64,000 nucleotides of DNA, taken from positions 1 through 64,000 of the forward strand of contig CAXFAI010000036.1 of the NCBI GenBank assembly GCA_964001305.1, given 5' to 3'. The number at the start of each line of letters is the position of its first letter. The stretch's first letter is position 1. The DNA is from CAJXMH01 sp964001305. GTDB taxonomy: Bacteria; Bacteroidota; Bacteroidia; Flavobacteriales_E; Vicingaceae. Below the pieces are notes generated by a model. The model searched no databases. It was given only the letters and a program-made list of their open reading frames with translations, and was not told where the DNA came from. A program made the position numbers and the translations under genes. Of this stretch, positions 26,424 to 34,988 are shown piece by piece.

Positions 26424-28472
26424 ATGAGAGAAGTGAAGCCTTTTTATTTTCTAGTACTTTCCATTTTGATTATGGTGCTTTTTCACCTTTTTGGCTATTC
26501 TGGTCATTTTGGTTTTGATGATATGCACTATGCTTATTTAGCCAATGAATTGAAAAATGGAAATTTTTATCTACAAGACCATTTTTCTTATCGCCTTGGA
26601 ACTTTGCTTTTTACTTGGCTCACGTATTGCCTTTTTGGCATTAACGATTTTGCTTCCTCCTTACCTAGCATGACATACAGTGCAATTTGTTTGTACTTGG
26701 TTTATCAAATGCTAAAAAAACAATCGAATCTAATACTTTGCTTTGGATTATTGTTAACGATTTCTTCAGAGTGGTTCCTTTTTTACAGTGACAAATTGAT
26801 GCCTGATTTTGCCGTCACCTTTGCGTTTGTTGGTGCGTTTTATGCCGTTTACCGTCAATATTTTGTAAATTCTAATCAGAAATGGAATGGCCTATTGCTA
26901 GCCTTGTTCCTTTTCTTTGGATTCAATAGTAAAGGTACTATCCTTCTTATTGCTCCTTGGTTGGTGTTTATTCTACTCATGGATATCATTCAGAAGAGAA
27001 ACAAACTCTTTTGGATTTCGGCCATTTTATCAGGAGGAATATTATTAGGTTCTTACTTTTTGATTTGTGAACTCTTTTTTGGAAATGCTTTCATCCGGTT
27101 TGAAGCCATTTCTGCTAATAGCTACTTAAACCGCTGTAGTTATGGAAGTCAATCTTATAAGATTTTATTTGAACGACTTACCTCTGGCTTTTGGGGTATG
27201 GCTTATCGTGAAGGTTTGCTGTTTCCATTTTTGCTATTTGTGCCACTACTTTTAAAGATGAAGAAAAGCTCCTTTCAATTTAATCGAGCAAAAGACTACT
27301 TTATAATTAGTGCAGTTATTTTGCTCTTGTCAAGCTGCTTCATGAGTATTTCCTTAGAAGCATATAACCCCATGTGCCTTGACATTAGACATTATTTATT
27401 TGTCATTCCAATGGCAGCCATAGCCGCTAGTTTTGCATTAGAACACTTTTTTCAAAATTCTCAAAAAGGAATTGCGATCTATTTTCTTTTGCTACTCATT
27501 GCATGTTATTTAATCGGAAACTCTGCCTTTGAGTTGCTTTATTTAGGTGCTTTCTCTGTTTTGACTTTAACCTTTTTTATACAAAAGAAAAAATCACTTT
27601 CTCTCTGGCTTTTCGCAGCTGCTCTGTTAGTTCAACCGCTTTCAATGACTTTAAAGGGAAATGCTACTCATTACTCCGAATTAAGGTCTTTAATCTACGA
27701 GCATTTAATTGATAATAAAGAAGTCAAATATGTGATAACAAACCCTGTGCAAGCGAGGGTTGGAAACTATTACACCGGTTTTAAGCCTAAAAAAACTCAC
27801 TTTTTATCTTATCATGATTTTGACCCTGATACTTTAAATCCCAATAGAAAACTATACATTCTGAAGGCATGGCATAGTCGTTCATTATCCTTTTTAAATG
27901 AAAGTGAATTCCCATTTTATGTGCAACTACTCGATCCTGATTCTGCCATTGTTAGTAGCGAAAGTCCCTTAATGTCAATTCACCAGATTGATGATTTAAA
28001 CATAAAACCGAGCAGCTTTAAAACATTTATTCATAGCATGAATGACTTTGAAAGCGAGCATTTACATTGGAATTACCCCATTGATGAAATCAATACTGAT
28101 TTCGGATTTGAAAGCAATCATTCGAATAAAGTATTTGAGTACTCTTCCACTTTTCAATTCGACTTAGAACCTTTGATGAGTCAGCCCTTTAAATTTGTTT
28201 ATACCCAGTTGAAATTTCAAATCTATGTGGATGAACCTACCGAATCAATTGCTGTAATTAGCTTTGAAAATAAAGATGGGAGTGTAAAATGGACAGGAAT
28301 TCCAGCCGACAAACAGATTAAATCTTACTCCAATTGGTGGCCCATTGAGGTGGAATTACTTTTCCCTAAAAGGGAAATTGAAGCAGCCACAACACTGAAG
28401 GTGTATTTGTGGAACAAAGACAAAAAGCACTGCTTCATAGATGATTTTGAAGTACAAGTTTCTACCAAATAA
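26424..28472 (+). CDS. GT39/ArnT-like polytopic glycosyltransferase
   Basis: A 682-aa membrane protein starting at ATG 26424 (MREVKPFYFLVL); the in-frame TTG at 26391 is less plausible. About 11-12 TM helices occupy residues 1-430. The first periplasmic loop carries FGFDDMHYAYLANEL, an acidic DD-type motif like the catalytic Asp of PMT/ArnT enzymes that use polyprenyl-phosphate sugars. A C-terminal ~230-residue extracytoplasmic domain follows with beta-sandwich character (FVYTQLKFQIYVDEPTESIAVISF). Probable role: adding a sugar to an envelope glycan or lipid; the acceptor is unknown. A shared bidirectional terminator follows. Confidence 0.72.
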   Translation: MREVKPFYFLVLSILIMVLFHLFGYSGHFGFDDMHYAYLANELKNGNFYLQDHFSYRLGTLLFTWLTYCLFGINDFASSLPSMTYSAICLYLVYQMLKKQSNLILCFGLLLTISSEWFLFYSDKLMPDFAVTFAFVGAFYAVYRQYFVNSNQKWNGLLLALFLFFGFNSKGTILLIAPWLVFILLMDIIQKRNKLFWISAILSGGILLGSYFLICELFFGNAFIRFEAISANSYLNRCSYGSQSYKILFERLTSGFWGMAYREGLLFPFLLFVPLLLKMKKSSFQFNRAKDYFIISAVILLLSSCFMSISLEAYNPMCLDIRHYLFVIPMAAIAASFALEHFFQNSQKGIAIYFLLLLIACYLIGNSAFELLYLGAFSVLTLTFFIQKKKSLSLWLFAAALLVQPLSMTLKGNATHYSELRSLIYEHLIDNKEVKYVITNPVQARVGNYYTGFKPKKTHFLSYHDFDPDTLNPNRKLYILKAWHSRSLSFLNESEFPFYVQLLDPDSAIVSSESPLMSIHQIDDLNIKPSSFKTFIHSMNDFESEHLHWNYPIDEINTDFGFESNHSNKVFEYSSTFQFDLEPLMSQPFKFVYTQLKFQIYVDEPTESIAVISFENKDGSVKWTGIPADKQIKSYSNWWPIEVELLFPKREIEAATTLKVYLWNKDKKHCFIDDFEVQVSTK

Positions 28473-28498
28473 AAAAGCCATGCTTTCGCATGGCTTTT
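28473..28498. terminator. Bidirectional intrinsic terminator
   Basis: AAAAGCCATGC / GCATGGCTTTT with TTTC loop forms a perfect 11-bp stem flanked by A- and T-runs. It lies between the convergent GT39-like gene (plus) and rplI (minus) and can terminate transcription from either side. Confidence 0.92.
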
Positions 28499-28520
28499 AA
28501 CTACTATCACAATCGGCAGC

Positions 28521-28970
28521 TTATTCTGCTACCACTTCAAAGTCAACAGTAACGCTTACTTCTTTATGTAAACGCAATTCAGCTTGGTATGTTCCAACCT
28601 CTTTAATTTGAGAACCTAAAATCTTGATATTTTTCTTATCAACATCATGTCCTAACTTTTGGATTGAATCCGCTAACTGAATGTTATTAACAGAACCAAA
28701 AATCTTAGTTCCTGCTTCTCCAACTTTAGCACCTACAGTAATTTTTGCAGTCTCTAACGCTTTAGCTATTTTTTCAGCAGTTTCTTTCAATTTGGCTTCT
28801 TTATGGCTTCTTTGCCTCATGTTTTCTTCCCAAACTTTTTTGTTTGAGCTTGTTGCAGCAATTGCCTTACCTTGAGGAATTAAAAAGTTTCTTGCGTACC
28901 CTGGTTTTACTGTAACCATTTCGTCTTTGAAACCTAAATTCTCAATATCTTCTTTCAATATAATTTCCAT
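28521..28970 (-). CDS. rplI: 50S ribosomal protein L9
   Basis: A 149-aa protein of standard L9 length. The N-terminal rRNA-binding domain (MEIILKEDIENLGFKDEMVTVKPGYARNFLIP) is diagnostic, followed by the long connecting helix and the C-terminal domain. Last gene of rpsF-rpsR-rplI; 12 bp after rpsR. Binds 23S rRNA at the base of the L1 stalk region and helps reading-frame maintenance. Confidence 0.97.
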   Translation of the reverse strand: MEIILKEDIENLGFKDEMVTVKPGYARNFLIPQGKAIAATSSNKKVWEENMRQRSHKEAKLKETAEKIAKALETAKITVGAKVGEAGTKIFGSVNNIQLADSIQKLGHDVDKKNIKILGSQIKEVGTYQAELRLHKEVSVTVDFEVVAE

Positions 28971-28982
28971 TGTTCTACCTCC

Positions 28983-29252
28983 TTACTTTAACAAATCAGC
29001 TACATAAGGCATCAAACCTAAGTGACGCGCTCTTTTAATTGCTTGAGCAACTTTTCTTTGATATTTCAAAGATGTACCGGTAATTCTTCTTGGTAAAAGT
29101 TTACCTTGCTCGTTTACGAATTGCAATAAGAAATCCGGATCCTTATAATCAATGTACTTGATACGGTTTTTCTTAAATCTACAATACTTTTCTTTTTTTA
29201 CATCAATCGCTGGAGGATTGAGATATCTAATTTCTGATGAATTTTCAGCCAT
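28983..29252 (-). CDS. rpsR: 30S ribosomal protein S18
   Basis: An 89-aa protein; KYCRFKKNRIKYIDYKDPDFLLQFV and the conserved RRITGTSLKYQRKVAQAIKR segment identify S18. It forms a heterodimer with S6 on the 30S platform. Middle gene of the operon, 18 bp after rpsF. It retains only one Cys near the N-terminus, as in zinc-independent forms. Confidence 0.97.
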   Translation of the reverse strand: MAENSSEIRYLNPPAIDVKKEKYCRFKKNRIKYIDYKDPDFLLQFVNEQGKLLPRRITGTSLKYQRKVAQAIKRARHLGLMPYVADLLK

Positions 29253-29270
29253 GATTTCTTCCTTTTAAAA

Positions 29271-29624
29271 TTACTTTTCTGCTTTAGCAGATGATTTTCT
29301 TTTTTCAATACGCTTTACGGCATACTCTTGTGCATGCTTGTCAAGCTTAACAGTTAAAAATCGCATTACACGCTCATCACGCTTAAATGCAAGTTCTAGC
29401 TTAGCAATGAATTCGCCTTCAGCTTCGTACTGAAATAATTGGTAAAAACCAGTTGACTTCTTTTGAATAGGATAGGCCAATTTTTTCATACCCCAGTGTT
29501 CCTCATTCACAATTTTTGCTCCATTATCTTGAAGCAACTTTTTAAATACACCGACTGTTTCCTTCGCCTGATCAGCAGACAAAACGGGAGTTAAGATGAA
29601 AACAGTCTCATAATGATTACTCAT
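29271..29624 (-). CDS. rpsF: 30S ribosomal protein S6
   Basis: A 117-aa protein with the S6 ferredoxin-like fold: NHYETVFILTPVLSADQAKETV, WGMKKLAYPIQKKSTGFYQLFQYEAE, FKRDERVMRFLTVKLDKHA. First gene of rpsF-rpsR-rplI. The S6:S18 complex is known in several phyla to bind its own leader mRNA; here the predicted leader is short (about 30 nt) but holds a small CCCAA/TTGGG hairpin. The strong promoter-like element lies about 40 nt upstream. Confidence 0.97.
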   Translation of the reverse strand: MSNHYETVFILTPVLSADQAKETVGVFKKLLQDNGAKIVNEEHWGMKKLAYPIQKKSTGFYQLFQYEAEGEFIAKLELAFKRDERVMRFLTVKLDKHAQEYAVKRIEKRKSSAKAEK

Positions 29625-29662
29625 TGTTTAACGTTTTTAATGTTTTCCCAAAATTGGGGCGG

Positions 29663-29692
29663 CAAAAATAAGATTTATTTCCTTTTAATCAA
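29663..29692 (-). promoter_or_regulatory. Promoter of the rpsF-rpsR-rplI operon
   Basis: Read on the minus strand: TTG (29692-29690), 19-nt spacer, TATTTTTG (29670-29663), matching the Bacteroidota -33/-7 consensus in both elements and spacing. Predicted transcription start is near 29657, giving a ~32-nt leader with the palindrome CCCAAAATTGGG at 29647-29658. Confidence 0.6.
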
Positions 29693-29752
29693 GGCTTTGC
29701 GAAGAAACAAGACACAATTAAGTACACAAACTTACTTTTTGTGTTCAAAAGT

Positions 29753-29787
29753 TTTGCTTTTCTGCCAACATCAAAATTGTACATTTG
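29753..29787 (+). promoter_or_regulatory. Candidate promoter of dnaX
   Basis: TTTG at 29753-29756 and TACATTTG at 29780-29787 (exact TAnnTTTG), spacer 23 nt, slightly long. The predicted start would leave a leader of about 14 nt before the ATG at 29807. Confidence 0.45.
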
Positions 29788-29806
29788 TGTCCCGCGAGAT
29801 TGATTT

Positions 29807-31651
29807 ATGGAGGATTTTATAGTTTCAGCACGTAAGTATAGGCCCACTACTTTTGACTCTGTAGTTGGGCAACAAGCCATTACCAATACACTTAAGAATG
29901 CCATTAAAACCAAGCACTTGGCTCAAGCATTTTTGTTTTGCGGTTCAAGAGGAGTTGGTAAAACTACTTGTGCGCGAATTCTAGCTAAAACCATCAATTG
30001 CTCTAATCGCACTGAAAATGTTGAAGCTTGCAACGAATGTGATTCTTGTCAATCATTCAATCAAGGGAATTCCTTAAACATTTATGAATTAGATGCCGCC
30101 TCGAACAACTCGGTAGATGACATTCGAAATTTGACTGATCAAGTGCGCTTTGCTCCACAAATTGGAACACACAAGGTTTATATTATTGATGAGGTTCACA
30201 TGTTATCTAAAAGTGCATTCAACGCCTTTTTGAAAACGCTGGAAGAGCCACCGGCACACGCCATATTTATATTGGCAACTACCGAAAAGCACAAAATCAT
30301 TCCTACCATTTTATCGCGGTGTCAAATTTTCGATTTTCATCGAATTGGTGTTGAAGACATTGCCCAGCATTTAAGTGGTATTGCTCAAAAGGAAAATATA
30401 AATTCAGAAGAAGAAGCCTTGCATATGATTGCTGAAAAAGCAGATGGGGCACTTCGAGATGCACTATCAATTTTTGATCAGTTGGTAAGTTTTGCAGGTA
30501 GCCAACTAACATACGAGGCAGTCATTGAAAACCTAAATATTCTCGATTACGATTACTATTTCAAGTGTACTGAATATGTTTTGACCAATAATATTTCCGC
30601 AACCTTACTTCTTTTCAATGAAGTTTTAATCAAGGGGTTCGACGGTCACTTATTCATTAATGGGCTCGCTTCTCATTTTAGAAACTTATTGGTTTGCCAA
30701 GACGAACAAACCTTAAGATTACTTGAGGTAGGCAAAAACATTCAAGAAAGATACAAGCAACAAGCCAAGCAGTGCGACCTTCGTTTTCTTGCTCAAGCTT
30801 TAGAAATTTGTCGTCAATGTGATGTGCAGTATAGAGGCAGTAAAAATCAACGCTTATTGGTTGAATTGACTTTGATGCAAATTGCTTCCATTAATAATGA
30901 CAGCTTAAATCAGGCTGAAAAAAAAAAGCCTAGAATAAAGCAAGCCGAAGAGCTAAATGCAGCAACCGAAAGTCCTCAACAGCCTGTAAAAGAAGAAAAC
31001 AAAGCCAATTCAAATCCAAAAGAAGAAAAAATTGCTGTTGAAAATTCTACAACTTCTGAACTAGCTGTAGATCAAGTAAGTCCGGAAAAGGAAAAGCCTG
31101 AGCCAGTAAATAAGCCTGAAGTAAAACCTCAACAATTTGCCAATACGCAAGAAAAGCTTGCCAAATTTCGAGCCCAAAAAGCCAAAACTTCTGGTTTATC
31201 CATCAACAAACTAACACAAGATCAACTCAAAGTTGAAGAAGAAAAGCAAGAAGTAGCTTATGCCTCAGAAATGAGAGAGGAATTTAGCCTGGAGGAATTC
31301 AACAAGCAATGGATTGCCTTGGCCGAAAAAGTCAAATCGGATGGCGCAGAAGGTAGTAGCATGATTTATGCAGCCATGACTACACACAAACCGCTATTGC
31401 AAGAAGATAAAACGGTTAAAGTAAAAGTGGACAATAAAAGTCAGCTCGAAGAAATGAATCTTAAGCGAGCGGACATTCATGAGTTTTTGAGAAAAAATCT
31501 GCGCAATGGATTGGTAGATGTTCAGATTGAAATCTTAAAAGATAAAAAGCAAAAGAAAGCGTATACCCCAGAAGAAAAGTTTCACAAATTAGTAGAAGAA
31601 AATCCCCATTTACTCAAACTGAAACAAGAATTTGATTTAGACTTTTTCTAA
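29807..31651 (+). CDS. dnaX: DNA polymerase III subunit gamma/tau
   Basis: A 614-aa clamp-loader ATPase. Walker A is G46SRGVGKTT54; the zinc module uses C65, C75, C78 and C81; Walker B and SRC are DEVHMLSKSAFNAFLKTLEEPP and TILSRCQIFDFHRI. Domains I-III end near residue 365. A charged, Pro/Glu/Lys-rich linker follows (about 370-460), then a tau-type C-terminal domain. At residues 371-374 (E-K-K-K) the coding sequence has a run of ten A (30918-30927), with stop codons immediately reachable in both other frames, which could yield a short gamma form of about 375 aa. Full-length tau binds the replicase and helicase; gamma alone still loads clamps. Confidence 0.96.
   Translation: MEDFIVSARKYRPTTFDSVVGQQAITNTLKNAIKTKHLAQAFLFCGSRGVGKTTCARILAKTINCSNRTENVEACNECDSCQSFNQGNSLNIYELDAASNNSVDDIRNLTDQVRFAPQIGTHKVYIIDEVHMLSKSAFNAFLKTLEEPPAHAIFILATTEKHKIIPTILSRCQIFDFHRIGVEDIAQHLSGIAQKENINSEEEALHMIAEKADGALRDALSIFDQLVSFAGSQLTYEAVIENLNILDYDYYFKCTEYVLTNNISATLLLFNEVLIKGFDGHLFINGLASHFRNLLVCQDEQTLRLLEVGKNIQERYKQQAKQCDLRFLAQALEICRQCDVQYRGSKNQRLLVELTLMQIASINNDSLNQAEKKKPRIKQAEELNAATESPQQPVKEENKANSNPKEEKIAVENSTTSELAVDQVSPEKEKPEPVNKPEVKPQQFANTQEKLAKFRAQKAKTSGLSINKLTQDQLKVEEEKQEVAYASEMREEFSLEEFNKQWIALAEKVKSDGAEGSSMIYAAMTTHKPLLQEDKTVKVKVDNKSQLEEMNLKRADIHEFLRKNLRNGLVDVQIEILKDKKQKKAYTPEEKFHKLVEENPHLLKLKQEFDLDFF
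30918..30927 (+). promoter_or_regulatory. A10 slippage tract inside dnaX (candidate gamma/tau frameshift site)
   Basis: The frame is GAA-AAA-AAA-AAG-CCT-AGA-ATA-A. Gain of one A (or -1 shift) gives GCC-TAG, loss of one A (or +1 shift) gives CTA-GAA-TAA, so slippage in either direction terminates within about four codons. The position is at the domain III/linker boundary, where gamma forms end in other bacteria. Confidence 0.55.
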
Positions 31652-31752
31652 GCAAATTCCTTGAAAAGGCCACTCATCACAGACTTTTGAACATTCCCAT
31701 TATCTTTCTCTAATTTAGCGACTTTAAAATTCACACTACTAAATTCAATTTA

Positions 31753-34689
31753 ATGAAAATCAAAAAGTTAACTCAAATTTTTGTTTTAGCACTGGCGAGT
31801 ATCTTACTTTTCGCTTGCGGAGGTGGAGCTGAAGAAAAAGCAACTACCGAAAACAAAGAGTATGAAACCATTGAAAACGACCCAACAGGAACAAGAATCT
31901 ACACCTTAGAAAATGGTTTAAAAGTGTACTTATCAGTTAATGATGAAGCTCCACGAGTTCAAACGTCAATTGCCGTTCGTGCAGGAAGTAAAAACGACCC
32001 AGCTACTGCTACAGGATTGGCTCACTACTTAGAGCACATGTTGTTTAAAGGAACTGATATGTACGGAACAACGGACTTCTCAAAAGAAGGCCCTTTGTTG
32101 GATCAAATTGATAGTTTATACGAAGTGTATAGAGGCACTAAAGATGAAGCAGAACGCAAAGCTTTGTATGCTCAAATTGATAGCATTTCACTAATTGCAT
32201 CCACTTTTGCCATTGCCAATGAGTATGACAAAATGGTTTCTGAAATGGGGGCAAAAGGAACCAATGCTTACACCTCTCAAGAAAGAACCGTTTATGTAAA
32301 CGACATTCCTACCAACCAATTAGAAAAGTGGTTAAATGTAGAAGCAGAGCGTTTTAGAAGTCCTCAAATGAGACTTTTCCACACAGAATTGGAAGCTGTG
32401 TACGAAGAAAAGAACAGAACCCTAGACAGTGACTTTAGAAAAGCTTGGTATGCTTTAATGAAGAACTTATTTCCAAATCACCAATACGGGCAACAGTCTA
32501 CCATTGGAACGATTGATCATTTAAAGAATCCTTCTATTCAAGAAATCAAGAAGTACTTCAACACTTACTATGTACCTAATAACATGGCCATTTGTTTGTC
32601 AGGTGATTTTAATCCAGATGAAGTAATTAAAATGGTGAAGGAAAAGTTTGGATCATTTGAATCTAGTGATGTACCTAATTTCCAAGTAGCTCAAGAGCAG
32701 CCCATAACAGCACCTATTATTGCCGAAGTTGTTGGTCCAGATGCTGAATTTATGTATTTAGCATACCGCTTTCCGGGGGTTGACACCAAAGAATCTGAAT
32801 TGATTCAGTTGTGCGACATGATTTTAGCCAATAGTACTGCTGGTTTAATTGACTTGAATTTGAACCAACAGCAAAAAGTGGTTCGTGCAAGCTCATTTAC
32901 TTACGTTTTAAGCGACTATTCTGCTCATATGTTAAACGGTACTCCAAAACAGGGACAAAGTTTAGAAGAAGTAAAGGATTTATTATTGGCTCAAATCGAC
33001 AGCTTAAAAGCAGGTGCTTTTCCAGATTGGTTGCCTGAAGCGTGTATTAATGATTTGAAATTGAACCGCATCAGACAATTGGAATACAACCGTGGAAGAA
33101 CGAGCATGATGATTAATGCCTTTATTCAAAAGCGTGATTGGGCGGATGAAGTTGGTGATATTGATGCTTTGAAAAAATACAGCAAAGAAGACATCATGAA
33201 TTTTGCCAAAGAAAACTACAACAACAATTATGTAGTAGTTTACAAGCGAACTGGCGAAGACAAAAGCGTACAAGAAGTGGAGAAACCACAAATCACTCCA
33301 GTAGAAGTTAATCGTGAAGATGCTTCTCCTTTCTTGAAAGAAATTTCAAGCATGGCTGTGAAAGAAATCAAACCCTTGTTTTTGGATTACGACAAAGACA
33401 TCAATGAGTCAACTTTAGAAAATGGAATCATTGTTAGAAGTATTGAAAACGAAACCAACGATTTGTTTAGCATGTACTACCTATTTGATATGGGTAATAA
33501 CAATGACAAAGAAATGGGTGTAGCCATTGAATACTTGCCATTTTTAGGAACGTCTAAATATTCTCCAGCTGAAATTCAGCAAGAATTTTACAAGATTGGT
33601 TGCGAGTTTGACGTTTTTGCATCGGATGAACGAATTTATGTTACCCTTTCTGGTTTAGATGAAAACTTTGAAGCAGGCATGCAATTGTTTGAGCATTTGT
33701 TAGCGGATGCACAGCCAGAAGAAGAAGCTTTGAATAGTTTAGTTTCAAACATCTTAAAAACAAGAGCTGACGACAAACTAAACAAAGGAAATATCCTTTT
33801 TGGGGCTATGGCCTCTTACGCACAGTACGGTCCTACTTCTCCTTTTAAAAACATTTTATCGGAAGATGAATTGAAAGCTTTAGTAGCCAAAAACTTGACG
33901 GATAAAATCAAAACGTTGAACAGCTACGAGCACCGCGTTTTGTATTATGGGCCAAAAAACAATGCTGACTTAGCAGGATTAATTAAAGCCAACCACAAAG
34001 CTCCTGCTGAATTGAAACCATTACCAAATAGCATCGACTTTGTAGAGCAAGAAAATGAAGGCAACAAAGTATACTATGTAGATTATGATATGAAGCAAGC
34101 TGAGATTTACATGCTTTCTAAAAAGGAATTATACAATCCTGAAACAGTTGCTTTGGCGGCCATTTACAACGAATATTTTGGCGGTGGAATGGGCTCAATT
34201 GTTTTCCAAGAAATGAGAGAATCTAAAGCTTTGGCCTATTCGGTTTACTCTGCATTTAGAACACCAAGTGACACGGCTAAATCTCATTACGTGATGGCTT
34301 ATATTGGTACACAGGCCGATAAGTTAAAAGAAGCTATGGCGGGTATGACTGATTTGTTGAACAATATGCCAGAATCGGAAAAGAGTTTTGAATTAGCGAA
34401 AAAAGCCGCTTTGGAAAAAATCAGAACTGAACGCATAACACGCTCTTCAAAATTGTGGAATTATGAATCTGCTCTACGCAGAGGTGCAGACCATGATTTG
34501 AGAGAAGATGTTTACAAAGCAGTGCCAAGCATGACTATGGCAGACTTGAAGAAATTTCATGAAAGCTATGTAAAAGATGGAGCTTACAACATTATGGTAA
34601 TTGGTAAAAAAGACCGTGTGGATATGAATGCATTAAAATCCTACGGACCATTAACCGAATTGAGTTTAGAAGAAGTATTTGGATACTAA
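31753..34689 (+). CDS. M16 family zinc peptidase, lipoprotein
   Basis: A 978-aa two-domain pitrilysin-like protease. The N-terminus is a lipoprotein signal with lipobox LLFAC (Cys22), so it is membrane-anchored in the envelope. The inverted zinc motif is H91-Y-L-E94-H95 (AHYLEHMLFKG), with the downstream Glu ligand in ELEAVYEEKNR. The second half (from ~560) repeats the fold without the zinc motif (MYYLFDMGNNNDKEMGVAIEYLPFLG), as in M16B fused forms. R/Y residues near the C-terminus (GGGMGSIVFQEMRESKALAYSVYS) match the conserved substrate-clamp region. Likely degrades peptides in the periplasm. Monocistronic: 101 bp after dnaX, terminator downstream. Confidence 0.92.
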   Translation: MKIKKLTQIFVLALASILLFACGGGAEEKATTENKEYETIENDPTGTRIYTLENGLKVYLSVNDEAPRVQTSIAVRAGSKNDPATATGLAHYLEHMLFKGTDMYGTTDFSKEGPLLDQIDSLYEVYRGTKDEAERKALYAQIDSISLIASTFAIANEYDKMVSEMGAKGTNAYTSQERTVYVNDIPTNQLEKWLNVEAERFRSPQMRLFHTELEAVYEEKNRTLDSDFRKAWYALMKNLFPNHQYGQQSTIGTIDHLKNPSIQEIKKYFNTYYVPNNMAICLSGDFNPDEVIKMVKEKFGSFESSDVPNFQVAQEQPITAPIIAEVVGPDAEFMYLAYRFPGVDTKESELIQLCDMILANSTAGLIDLNLNQQQKVVRASSFTYVLSDYSAHMLNGTPKQGQSLEEVKDLLLAQIDSLKAGAFPDWLPEACINDLKLNRIRQLEYNRGRTSMMINAFIQKRDWADEVGDIDALKKYSKEDIMNFAKENYNNNYVVVYKRTGEDKSVQEVEKPQITPVEVNREDASPFLKEISSMAVKEIKPLFLDYDKDINESTLENGIIVRSIENETNDLFSMYYLFDMGNNNDKEMGVAIEYLPFLGTSKYSPAEIQQEFYKIGCEFDVFASDERIYVTLSGLDENFEAGMQLFEHLLADAQPEEEALNSLVSNILKTRADDKLNKGNILFGAMASYAQYGPTSPFKNILSEDELKALVAKNLTDKIKTLNSYEHRVLYYGPKNNADLAGLIKANHKAPAELKPLPNSIDFVEQENEGNKVYYVDYDMKQAEIYMLSKKELYNPETVALAAIYNEYFGGGMGSIVFQEMRESKALAYSVYSAFRTPSDTAKSHYVMAYIGTQADKLKEAMAGMTDLLNNMPESEKSFELAKKAALEKIRTERITRSSKLWNYESALRRGADHDLREDVYKAVPSMTMADLKKFHESYVKDGAYNIMVIGKKDRVDMNALKSYGPLTELSLEEVFGY

Positions 34690-34710
34690 TTTCTATACCA
34701 CAACATTATA

Positions 34711-34742
34711 AAAAGCCCTCATGCAAATGCATGGGGGCTTTT
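34711..34742 (+). terminator. Intrinsic terminator of the M16 peptidase gene
   Basis: 14-bp stem AAAAGCCCTCATGC / GCATGGGGGCTTTT (one G-T wobble), AAAT loop, followed by TTTT. Located 21 bp after the stop codon. Confidence 0.9.
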
Positions 34743-34988
34743 TTATGGGATAAATGGAGAAGATTTTAATAACATACCATAAAAAAAAGCTGTAAGCTGA
34801 ATTAACCATTATTTAATACCAATGACATAAAACTGAAAAGGTTTAATAACTATATTTACGGAAGCCGATTTTATTTGAGGAAAAGCAATTGAAAAAAAGT
34901 GATGGAACAAAGCTGAAGAATACACTTTGATTTGATTATTGGACTTGATAAAGGCGGTTAGAATATATTATTAACCAAAATCAATACT
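34743..34988. other. AT-rich intergenic region before the T9SS cargo operon
   Basis: No ORF or RNA gene is seen. TATATTTA at 34851-34858 matches seven of eight positions of the -7 consensus but lacks a good -33 partner and would leave a ~125-nt leader. No convincing hairpin. Presumably it holds the operon promoter. Confidence 0.4.

Noticed and set aside
29613..29913. Small ORFs in the rpsF/dnaX divergent region
   Set aside because: They overlap the promoters and dnaX start in other frames and have no domain.
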